Both the position numbers and the translations under genes were made by a program. The notes under the pieces were generated by a model that ran no database searches, was not told the origin of the DNA, and saw nothing but the letters and a program-made list of their open reading frames with translations. Shown here piece after piece: positions 6,517 to 12,466 of a stretch of 12,466 nucleotides of DNA. Position 1 is the stretch's first letter, and every line of letters begins with the position of its first letter. Source of the stretch: an uncultured Fretibacterium sp. (GTDB lineage: Bacteria > Synergistota > Synergistia > Synergistales > Aminobacteriaceae); the NCBI GenBank assembly GCA_937899395.1, contig CALBPU010000025.1, positions 1 through 12,466 of the forward strand, written 5' to 3'.

Positions 6517-8973
6517 TTGACATCAAAAAAATTATCACCTGAAAAGCTCAGGAGGGTTAAACCTGTTGAGAGTTGGAAAATTAAAACTACTGACGATATT
6601 AAATTAACTCGGACATTAAAGCCTGAACCGTTAATCGGTCAACAAAGAGCCGTTGAAGCAATGGAGTTCGGACTGACTGTGAACGGTCGAGGCTATAATA
6701 TTTTTGTTGTAGGACAGCCTGACAGCGGAAGAACGAGTTATATTCTTGAGAGACTAAAGAGCATGGCCGAAAAATTACCTGCTCCTGACGACTGGTTATA
6801 TTTATACAATTTCGATAAGCCCGGCGAACCTTTAGCAATTTCCGTTAAAGCAGGTCAGGGAAAAAAATTATCAGATGAACTTGAAGAGTTATTAAAGGAA
6901 TTAAAAACCGTAATCAGCAAAGCCTTTGAACAAAGCCAATATGAAACTGCTAAGGCCTCAAGGATTAAAGAATTTCAGGAGAAAGCAGGGGAAATTATGG
7001 ACGACTTAAAAGCTAAGGCAGCCAAAAATAATTTCTCGCTCAAAAGAACTCCTCAAGGATTTATCAATGTCCCTTTAGTTAAAGATAAAGATGAAGACGG
7101 CAAAGAAATTCAGCGTGAAATAAAGCCCGAAGAATATGACGCTCTTGACCCTAAAAAACAAAAACGTTATCAGGCTCAAAGCGAAAAAATTTCACAAAGA
7201 ACTTTGATAGGAATGCGAAACATCAGAGACATGGAGAAAAAACTGCGTGAAGAATTAGCAAAACTTGAAGCAGAAATTTGCCGCACCGCAATAACTCCGT
7301 GTTTCAATGATGTCTGTGAAAATTATAAAGACAATGAGCCTTTATTGAATTGGTTCGCAAAAATGACTGAAGATGTCATTGAAAATTCGGGAGCATTTGT
7401 TACGGCTGCACGTGAGGAGAACGCAGAAGTTGATTTCACACGTTATCAGGCGAATTTATTCGTCATTAACGATCCTTCAAAAGGCGCTCCTGTAATATGG
7501 GAAACCAATCCGACTTACTATAATTTATCAGGCCGTACTGAATATGAAAGTCATCAGGGATATTTATATACGGATTTCAAGAAGATTTTGGCAGGAGCTT
7601 TTCACAAAGCTAACGGAGGGTTTTTAGTTCTTGACGCCGAAAAAGTTTTGATGAATTTCATGTCATGGGAGTCGATTAAAAGGTTAATGAGGACTGGCGA
7701 GGCTGTAATTGAAAATCTCGGTGAGCAATACGGAGCTTTACCCGTAGCTTCGTTAAGACCTTCAGCAATAAAAATCAACACGAAAATTATAATGACAGGT
7801 TCACCGTATATTTATTCATTGCTTCAATATTATGACGCTGAATTTAACAAAATCTTCAAGATTAAAGCGAGCTTTGATTACGATATGCCCAGAACCGCCG
7901 ATAACGAACGAAAAATGGCGAGATTTATCGCTGAATTTATAAAACGTGAAAATCTCAAACCTTTTGACGCTTCAGCACTATCGGAAATTATAGAGTGGTC
8001 AGGAAGAGAAGCTGAAGATCAAAATTTAATGTCCGTTGAAGTCGGAAAGCTTCGTGAATTATTAACTGAATCAAACGCTTGGGCAAATGCGAAAAAAATT
8101 GTTAAACGTGAAGATGTCATTAAAGCAATTCAACATAAAAATTTCCGTTCAGGTTTATATAAGGATAAATTAGAACGGGCATTTAAGGACGGAGTAATTT
8201 ACATTGATACTTCAGGAGAAGAGGTTGGACAGATTAACGGACTTAGTGTTATTGATTTAGGCGATTACAGGTTCGGACACCCTTCGAGGATAACAGCGAA
8301 TGTTTTTATGGGACAGGAAGGCGTTGTTAATATCGAACGTGAAGTTAAAATGACAGGCCCTATTCATAATAAAGGCTTAATGATTTTATCGAGTTATCTC
8401 GGACGAAAATATGCTCAGGATATGCCGTTGAGTTTAAGTGCGCATATAACATTTGAGCAAAATTATTCGGGAATTGAGGGCGACAGTGCTTCATCAACTG
8501 AATTATATTGCATACTTTCAGCTTTATCGGGATTGCCTTTGAAACAGGGAATAGCAGTTACAGGTTCTGTTGACCAATTCGGAAAAGTTCAGCCTATCGG
8601 AGGAGTAAACGAAAAGATTGAAGGTTTTTATGATTATTGCAAAATTTCGGGCTTAAACGGCGAACAGGGAGTAATGATCCCTCAATCAAACGCAAGACAC
8701 TTAATGTTAAATCTTGAAGTTATGGAAGCAGTTAAAGAGGGAAAATTTTCGATATGGGCAGTCAATGATATTGATGAAGGGATTGAAATTTTGACGGGAG
8801 TTTCAGCGGGTAAATTACGTAAAGACGGCTCATATACTGACGGTTCAGTACACGGACTTGTAAAAGCAAGGCTGAAAAAGATGTTAAGCGACGGAATGAG
8901 GTTAGAGAAAAAATTCGGACGTTCAACCCGTAAACGCAAAAATAAAAATGCAGAATCAAAAACTGAAAAATAA
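6517..8973 (+). CDS. Lon-family ATP-dependent protease (LonH/YcbZ-like, AAA_32 type)
   Basis: An 818-residue Lon-related protease lacking the classical Lon N-terminal substrate domain. It is expected to unfold and degrade proteins in the cytosol. The N-terminal AAA+ module has a divergent P-loop, GQPDSGRTS (66-74), with Arg where Lys is usual, and a Walker B-like GGFLVLDAE (367-375). A charged, helical, probably coiled-coil insertion fills about 115-265. The C-terminal Lon proteolytic domain (about 560-785) holds Ser657 in GDSASS and Lys700 in GGVNEKIE. Their 43-residue spacing equals that of the Ser-Lys dyad of E. coli Lon (679/722), strong support for activity. The tail (797-818) is Lys/Arg-rich. 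It starts at TTG behind GGAG (6502-6505). Its end overlaps the next gene by 26 bases. No membrane anchor is seen, so it is not the archaeal LonB type. Confidence 0.9.
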   Translation: MTSKKLSPEKLRRVKPVESWKIKTTDDIKLTRTLKPEPLIGQQRAVEAMEFGLTVNGRGYNIFVVGQPDSGRTSYILERLKSMAEKLPAPDDWLYLYNFDKPGEPLAISVKAGQGKKLSDELEELLKELKTVISKAFEQSQYETAKASRIKEFQEKAGEIMDDLKAKAAKNNFSLKRTPQGFINVPLVKDKDEDGKEIQREIKPEEYDALDPKKQKRYQAQSEKISQRTLIGMRNIRDMEKKLREELAKLEAEICRTAITPCFNDVCENYKDNEPLLNWFAKMTEDVIENSGAFVTAAREENAEVDFTRYQANLFVINDPSKGAPVIWETNPTYYNLSGRTEYESHQGYLYTDFKKILAGAFHKANGGFLVLDAEKVLMNFMSWESIKRLMRTGEAVIENLGEQYGALPVASLRPSAIKINTKIIMTGSPYIYSLLQYYDAEFNKIFKIKASFDYDMPRTADNERKMARFIAEFIKRENLKPFDASALSEIIEWSGREAEDQNLMSVEVGKLRELLTESNAWANAKKIVKREDVIKAIQHKNFRSGLYKDKLERAFKDGVIYIDTSGEEVGQINGLSVIDLGDYRFGHPSRITANVFMGQEGVVNIEREVKMTGPIHNKGLMILSSYLGRKYAQDMPLSLSAHITFEQNYSGIEGDSASSTELYCILSALSGLPLKQGIAVTGSVDQFGKVQPIGGVNEKIEGFYDYCKISGLNGEQGVMIPQSNARHLMLNLEVMEAVKEGKFSIWAVNDIDEGIEILTGVSAGKLRKDGSYTDGSVHGLVKARLKKMLSDGMRLEKKFGRSTRKRKNKNAESKTEK

Positions 8974-9631
8974 AATCTTTTATGTTCTTGATGAACTTGA
9001 AAATTTATATCACAATGAAGCCCGTTCTCCGAATTTAGGCCATGAGGAACCTTTAGACGGGCTTATATTGACGGTCTTATCACAAAACACTAATGATAAA
9101 AACCGTGATACAGCATTTGAGAACCTCAAAAAATTTTATCCCGAATGGCATAACGTTGTTGAAGCAGGAGCTGAAAATCTTGAGGCAGTAATTAAGACAG
9201 CGGGACTTGCTCACACAAAAGCAGCGAGAATAATTTACATACTTGAAAAAATTCATAATGATTTCGGCGAATACTCATTGAAGAATTTAACACTTAATAA
9301 TTCACGTGAATATATAAAAAATTATTTGCGTGAATTACCCGGTGTCGGAGCTAAGACAGTTGCGTGTGTTTTGCTGTTTGATTTAGAGTTGAAAGCGTTT
9401 CCTGTTGATACTCATGTTACGAGAGTTTCAAAGCGTCTGGGAATTGCTCCCGAAAAATTTTCGCCCGAAGAAATTTCAGAGATGTTTGAAGATTTAATAC
9501 CTGCTTCGAGATGTTTAGGAAGCCATGTTAATATGATATGTCATGGACGTGCAATATGTCATTCAAGAAATCCCGAATGTGAAAAATGTATTTTGTCAAA
9601 AATTTGCAATAATAAGGAGATTAAACGATGA
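8948..9631 (+). CDS. nth: Endonuclease III family DNA glycosylase/AP lyase
   Basis: A 227-residue base-excision repair enzyme that removes oxidised pyrimidines and nicks at abasic sites. The helix-hairpin-helix LPGVGAKTVACVL (130-142) carries the catalytic Lys136, and VDTHVTRV (153-160) carries Asp154. The 18-residue spacing matches E. coli Nth Lys120/Asp138. The [4Fe-4S] cluster motif C-x6-C-x2-C-x5-C is complete at C204, C211, C214 and C220. The substrate-pocket segment reads LSQNTNDKN (44-52) rather than the LSAQATD of E. coli Nth. That resembles the deeper-branching Nth-like glycosylases, so the lesion preference may differ. The only plausible start, ATG 8948, lies inside the Lon-family gene. 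No strong ribosome-binding site is visible, so translational coupling is likely. Its stop overlaps the next start as ATGA. Confidence 0.9.
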   Translation: MQNQKLKNKIFYVLDELENLYHNEARSPNLGHEEPLDGLILTVLSQNTNDKNRDTAFENLKKFYPEWHNVVEAGAENLEAVIKTAGLAHTKAARIIYILEKIHNDFGEYSLKNLTLNNSREYIKNYLRELPGVGAKTVACVLLFDLELKAFPVDTHVTRVSKRLGIAPEKFSPEEISEMFEDLIPASRCLGSHVNMICHGRAICHSRNPECEKCILSKICNNKEIKR

Positions 9632-10161
9632 AAAAATTAATAGAGCTTTTTATAACTTTCGCAAAAATGGGCGCAGTAACATTCGGAGGAGGTTATGCGA
9701 TGCTGCCAATACTTCAGCGTGAAATAGTTGAGAATAAAAAATGGGGCACTGATGAAGAACTTGCTGACTATTACGCAATAGGACAATGCACTCCCGGTGT
9801 TATCGCTGTAAATGTAGCTACGTTTATAGGGCGTAAAGTTGCAGGAAATATCGGAGGAATTTTTGCTACAGTCGGCATAGTATTTCCTTCTCTCATAATA
9901 ATAACGTTATTGGCAGGAGTAATTCAGATATATTCATCGTTAGAATGGGTGAAACATGCTTTTGCAGGAATAAGAGTTTGTGTTTGCATTTTAATATTTA
10001 ACGCTGTAATAAAACTTTTCAGCAAAGCCATAATCGACAAAAAAACTTTAGGCATTTATATATTAGTTTTAGCAGGCTCAATCATGTTTAATATATCACC
10101 AGTAATTTTTGTAATTTTAGCAGGGCTTTCAGGAATAGTCTTAAAGGCGGTGTCAAAGTAA
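9628..10161 (+). CDS. Half-size chromate transporter family (CHR) protein, first subunit
   Basis: A 177-residue membrane protein with about five to six hydrophobic segments, corresponding to one half of a ChrA-type transporter. Family motifs are FGGGYAMLP (19-27) and PGVIAVNVATFIG (56-68). CHR proteins move chromate outwards in characterised cases, but many homologues have no proven substrate, so another anion is possible. The start overlaps the nth stop as ATGA, with AAGGAG (9614-9619) upstream. The partner half follows with no gap, matching the known paired short-chain CHR arrangement in which both halves are needed. Role in the operon is unknown. Confidence 0.88.
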   Translation: MKKLIELFITFAKMGAVTFGGGYAMLPILQREIVENKKWGTDEELADYYAIGQCTPGVIAVNVATFIGRKVAGNIGGIFATVGIVFPSLIIITLLAGVIQIYSSLEWVKHAFAGIRVCVCILIFNAVIKLFSKAIIDKKTLGIYILVLAGSIMFNISPVIFVILAGLSGIVLKAVSK

Positions 10162-10716
10162 ATGATATACATGAAATTATTTTGGGAATTTTTTCAGACG
10201 GGATTATTTGCAGTAGGAGGAGGAATGGCGACGCTTCCGTTTCTTTACAGTATTTCGGACAGAACGGGCTGGTTCACACATCAACAGCTTGCAGACATGA
10301 TAGCAATTTCCGAATCAACTCCCGGAGCAATCGGTGTAAACATGGCGACATATTCAGGATATATTACGGCAGGTATTCCGGGAGCAATAATTTCGACGTT
10401 AGGTTTAATAACTCCGAGTGTAATTGTAATTTTAATTGTTGCAGCATTCCTTTATACGTTCAAAGATAATAAATATGTAATCGGTACATTTTACGGTCTT
10501 CGTCCTGCGAGTGCTGCAATGATTACGGCGGCAGGAATAGTAGTTGCACGTGTAACATTTTTCGGAGGAAATTTTACAAACCCGATAAACATTAAAGCGT
10601 TAATTCTTGCAGTGATGTTGTTAATTTTCACTCACGCAATAAATTTCACGAAGAAATTTCACCCTGTATTCTGGATATTCTTTTCTGCTGTAATAGGTAT
10701 AGTGTTCAAATATTAA
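10162..10716 (+). CDS. Half-size chromate transporter family (CHR) protein, second subunit
   Basis: A 184-residue partner of the preceding CHR protein, with the same repeat-type motifs: VGGGMATLPFL (18-28) and PGAIGVNMATYSGY (54-67), followed by several hydrophobic segments. The two halves probably assemble as a heterodimer with antiparallel topology, as proposed for paired short CHR proteins. The ATG directly follows the previous TAA. A second in-frame ATG lies three codons later at 10171, but GGCGGTG (10146-10152) is better spaced for the first. It is the last gene of the operon, and converges on pgsA beyond the shared hairpin at 10755-10781. Confidence 0.88.
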   Translation: MIYMKLFWEFFQTGLFAVGGGMATLPFLYSISDRTGWFTHQQLADMIAISESTPGAIGVNMATYSGYITAGIPGAIISTLGLITPSVIVILIVAAFLYTFKDNKYVIGTFYGLRPASAAMITAAGIVVARVTFFGGNFTNPINIKALILAVMLLIFTHAINFTKKFHPVFWIFFSAVIGIVFKY

Positions 10717-10754
10717 CTAATTGACATATTTTAATTAGCCCCAAAAAACAATAA

Positions 10755-10781
10755 AAAGCTACCAGTTACGCTGGCAGCTTT
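10755..10781 (-). terminator. Intrinsic terminator of the dnaJ-like/pgsA unit, possibly bidirectional
   Basis: AAAGCTACCAG pairs with CTGGCAGCTTT around TTACG, an 11-bp stem with one A-C mismatch, between convergent genes. Read on the minus strand it is followed by a U-rich run (TTTTTATTGTTTTTT, 10757 down to about 10743), which suits pgsA, whose stop is 20 bases before the stem. On the plus strand only three T residues follow, so termination of the CHR operon there may be weaker. Confidence 0.75.
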
Positions 10782-10800
10782 GAGTGTAATTAGGCTTATA

Positions 10801-11361
10801 CTATCCTGTAATAATTTTGCTTCCTTTAATCAAATAATCCATTCCCGACCATACCGTTAAAATCATTGCAACCCACATTAAAACCATTCCATACGGAATA
10901 TTCAGTATTAACATTATTAAGGCAATAATTTGGCAAACGGTCTTTAATTTTCCGCCCTTTGAAGCAGCTATAACAACTCCTTCAGCAGCCGCTACTAATC
11001 TCAAACCCGTAACAACAAATTCACGAGTGATTATCACCATCGCAATCCATGCCGGAAGCCTGTTAAGTTCAATAAGAGCTAACATCGCCGCAATAACGAG
11101 GACTTTATCAGCAAGAGGGTCAATAAATTTCCCCAGCGTCGTAACAAGATTGTCCCTTCGAGCAATATAACCGTCGAATGTATCAGTTAGTGCCGCAATA
11201 ATAAACACGACAGCCGCAAGAACATCTCCCCAACTTACATCAGGAAGGGAAGTTATGACCCTGTCATTAATCCTGAGAGACAGAAACAACAAAACTAAAG
11301 GCGCAAGAAATACACGAATTAAACTTAGAGTGTTAGGTACATTAAAAATTTTTGAGCGCAA
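10801..11361 (-). CDS. pgsA: CDP-diacylglycerol--glycerol-3-phosphate 3-phosphatidyltransferase
   Basis: Makes phosphatidylglycerol phosphate from CDP-diacylglycerol and glycerol-3-phosphate, the committed step to phosphatidylglycerol and cardiolipin, in the inner membrane. The CDP-alcohol phosphotransferase motif D-x2-DG-x2-AR-x8-G-x3-D-x3-D is complete at D60, D63/G64, A67/R68, G77, D81 and D85, and several membrane segments surround it. The N-terminal FNVPNTLSLIRV is typical of PgsA. I chose TTG at 11361 (186 residues). A longer frame opens at GTG 11370, but that GTG is part of an AGAGGTGAT ribosome-binding site, ideally placed (8 bases from AGAGG) for the TTG. It lies 57 bases after the dnaJ-like gene, so it is probably co-transcribed, and may also have its own promoter. 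Confidence 0.92.
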   Translation of the reverse strand: MRSKIFNVPNTLSLIRVFLAPLVLLFLSLRINDRVITSLPDVSWGDVLAAVVFIIAALTDTFDGYIARRDNLVTTLGKFIDPLADKVLVIAAMLALIELNRLPAWIAMVIITREFVVTGLRLVAAAEGVVIAASKGGKLKTVCQIIALIMLILNIPYGMVLMWVAMILTVWSGMDYLIKGSKIITG

Positions 11362-11383
11362 AATAATCACCTCTAATAAAATC

Positions 11384-11411
11384 GGATAAAGAAATTATAT
11401 AATGATTATCC
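11384..11411. repeat. GGATAA/TTATCC inverted repeat around a -10-like box upstream of pgsA
   Basis: Perfect 6-bp arms GGATAA (11384-11389) and TTATCC (11406-11411) flank a 10-bp palindrome ATTATATAAT (11394-11403). Read on the minus strand, the palindrome contains TATAAT (11399 down to 11394), 24 bases before the pgsA ribosome-binding site. The layout suits a pgsA promoter under an operator. A weak hairpin in the dnaJ-pgsA mRNA is the alternative. Confidence 0.35.
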
Positions 11412-11418
11412 AAATTTT

Positions 11419-12303
11419 TTAACCTAATTTCGCAATTTCTTCCCATAATTTTTTTTGTTCTGATGTTAAACGACGCGGAATTTCAATTCTAACTCTAACG
11501 TATAAATCCCCGTTAGTTCCGTCTCGATTCGGTAATCCTTTACCCCTTAATCTTAATTTTTGTCCGTCTTGAATACCCGCAGGCATTTTTACCGTAACTG
11601 AGCCGTTAAGAGTTTCAACAGAAAGGTCTTTACCCAATACAGCATCATAAACAGGGACTTTAACATCGCGTGTTAAATCGTAATCCTTGACCTCAAAAAT
11701 TTTATGAGGTGCAATATGAATATTGACTAAAATATCTCCGCCGTGTTCAGATTTTCCGGGTAACTTAATTTGAGAGCCTTCCGTAATTCCTTTAGGCAGT
11801 CTGACGTTAATTGAACGTTTACCGTTTGAGCCGTTGAAAATTAATGTCCGTGTTCCTCCTTCAAGAATTTCATCAAGCGACAATGTTAAATCAACTTCGC
11901 TGTCTCTTCTGACGGGTTTTTGTTCATTATAAAAATTTGAATGTCCCGAAAAAATATCGCTGAAGCCTCCTGCACCTCCGAATAAAGTTTGGAAAAAGTC
12001 GCTAAAGCCTTCACCGCCAAAATCGCCTCCGAAATTTACATGCTGCCAACCGGGAGGAGGAGTGAAATTTTGACCGTTTTGCCAATTCATTCCTAGAGTA
12101 TCATATTTTTGACGTTTATCAGGGTCTTTTAAAACTTCATAAGCCTCGTTAATTTCCTTATATTTTTCCTCAGCATCTTTTTCAGTTGATACATCAGGGT
12201 GATATTGTTTTGATAATTTTCTGTAAGCCTTACGAATTTCATCAGGCTTTGCGTCTCGTGATACTCCTAAAATTTTATAGTAATCTTTATATTCAATTCC
12301 CAT
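11419..12303 (-). CDS. DnaJ-class co-chaperone, type B (CbpA-like)
   Basis: A 294-residue J-domain protein that stimulates the ATPase of DnaK (Hsp70) and delivers unfolded clients to it in the cytosol. The J domain (about 6-70) has the essential HPD at 35-37. A Gly/Phe/Pro-rich linker follows (78-120, for example FGGDFGGEGF). The C-terminal client-binding domains span about 133-290. The CxxCxGxG zinc-finger repeats of true DnaJ are absent, which makes it a class B protein like CbpA or DjlA-independent DnaJ homologues, so it need not be the organism's main DnaJ. The ATG has AAGGGAG upstream (12313-12319 on the minus strand). It is the first gene of a minus-strand unit with pgsA. No CIRCE heat-shock element is seen upstream. 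Confidence 0.9.
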   Translation of the reverse strand: MGIEYKDYYKILGVSRDAKPDEIRKAYRKLSKQYHPDVSTEKDAEEKYKEINEAYEVLKDPDKRQKYDTLGMNWQNGQNFTPPPGWQHVNFGGDFGGEGFSDFFQTLFGGAGGFSDIFSGHSNFYNEQKPVRRDSEVDLTLSLDEILEGGTRTLIFNGSNGKRSINVRLPKGITEGSQIKLPGKSEHGGDILVNIHIAPHKIFEVKDYDLTRDVKVPVYDAVLGKDLSVETLNGSVTVKMPAGIQDGQKLRLRGKGLPNRDGTNGDLYVRVRIEIPRRLTSEQKKLWEEIAKLG

Positions 12304-12380
12304 TAAAAAAATCTCCCTTCAAAATTCAGTTGACTAATTTTAACCTTAAATCATTTTTTAGTCCATAGCTTTGTCTGTTG

Positions 12381-12386
12381 TATAAT
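12381..12386 (+). promoter_or_regulatory. Candidate -10 box of a divergent gene at the right edge
   Basis: A perfect TATAAT lies in the divergent region upstream of the dnaJ-like gene. At 17-bp spacing the -35 position reads TTAGTC, a weak match. A ribosome-binding-site-like AGAGGTGAT follows at 12404-12412, so a plus-strand gene probably starts near the window edge. Confidence 0.4.
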
Positions 12387-12411
12387 AACTGCAAAAAACA
12401 GCAAGAGGTGA

Positions 12412-12466
12412 TATAGTCACCAAACTTCAAAAGCTATAGAAATTGCTTCATCTAAATTCTTACAGA
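12412..12466 (+). other. Possible 5' end of a divergent gene, start codon unresolved
   Basis: After the AGAGGTGAT site, the frame beginning at 12412 stays open to the edge and reads like protein (…TSKAIEIASSKFLQ). It contains no ATG, GTG or TTG. The other two frames hit stops within 55 bases of the site. A TTG at 12443 is in another frame and too far from the site. Either a non-standard start, a base error, or chance openness explains this; too short to call a gene. Confidence 0.2.

Noticed and set aside
10721..10726. A perfect TTGACA after the CHR genes, suggesting a plus-strand promoter
   Set aside because: No -10-like hexamer lies 16-18 bases downstream (AAAAAC there), and only convergent pgsA follows, so there is no gene to drive.
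11368..11370. GTG start for pgsA, three codons upstream
   Set aside because: This GTG is part of the AGAGGTGAT ribosome-binding site for the TTG at 11361, and no other site precedes it.
11419..12303. Assignment of the J-domain gene as dnaJ itself
   Set aside because: The four CxxCxGxG zinc-binding repeats are missing, and neither grpE nor dnaK is adjacent, so a CbpA-like class B protein is the better call.
1..12466. CRISPR array, tRNA or rRNA genes
   Set aside because: I saw no regularly spaced repeats, no cloverleaf-type arms with a T-loop motif and no rRNA-like conserved stretches in the intergenic regions.

Overview
The window is AT-rich (estimated by eye at roughly one third G+C) and densely coded. 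The proteins suggest an anaerobic, fermentative Gram-negative-type bacterium. There is a Bug/TctC-type periplasmic binding domain, a secreted M48 metalloprotease, a second secreted protein, and a Lon-related protease of the type that accompanies other proteases. The use of Bug/TctC proteins and frequent TTG starts would fit a low-G+C Synergistota member from an animal gut or another anoxic habitat. No marker gene here proves this, so the taxonomic call is inference. No gene-free stretch exceeds 300 bases.

Layout, left to right. (1) The 3' end of an unidentified acidic protein (1-149). (2) A 766-residue transporter (213-2513) that joins an N-terminal TctC/Bug solute-binding domain to a complete CitMHS-type citrate carrier. 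This is the most unusual gene in the window. (3) A solo IS200/IS605-type element on the minus strand (about 2537-3880). It has an intact tnpB but no tnpA, and four hairpins at the 3' end of tnpB that look like an omegaRNA scaffold. (4) A monocistronic secreted M48 metalloprotease (3931-4557) followed by a clear intrinsic terminator (4567-4598).

(5) A six-gene plus-strand operon (4677-10716) begins at a TATAAT box overlapped by a 16-bp inverted repeat. It encodes an unrecognised secreted protein, a TPR-like cytosolic protein, a Lon-family ATP-dependent protease, an endonuclease III family DNA glycosylase, and two half-size chromate-transporter (CHR) proteins. The gaps are 28 and 27 nt, then a 26-nt overlap, an ATGA overlap and a zero-gap junction, so co-transcription is very likely. 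Protein quality control, DNA base repair and anion transport in one transcript hints at a stress or housekeeping theme, but only the linkage is visible.

(6) On the minus strand, convergent to that operon, are a class-B DnaJ/CbpA-like co-chaperone (11419-12303) and pgsA, phosphatidylglycerophosphate synthase (10801-11361). A hairpin with a U-rich tail on the minus strand (10755-10781) ends this unit. A TATAAT box enclosed by a GGATAA/TTATCC inverted repeat lies just upstream of pgsA. (7) At the right edge (12381-12466) is a promoter-like TATAAT, a strong ribosome-binding site and an open reading frame with no standard start codon next to it. It may be the beginning of a divergent gene cut by the window edge.
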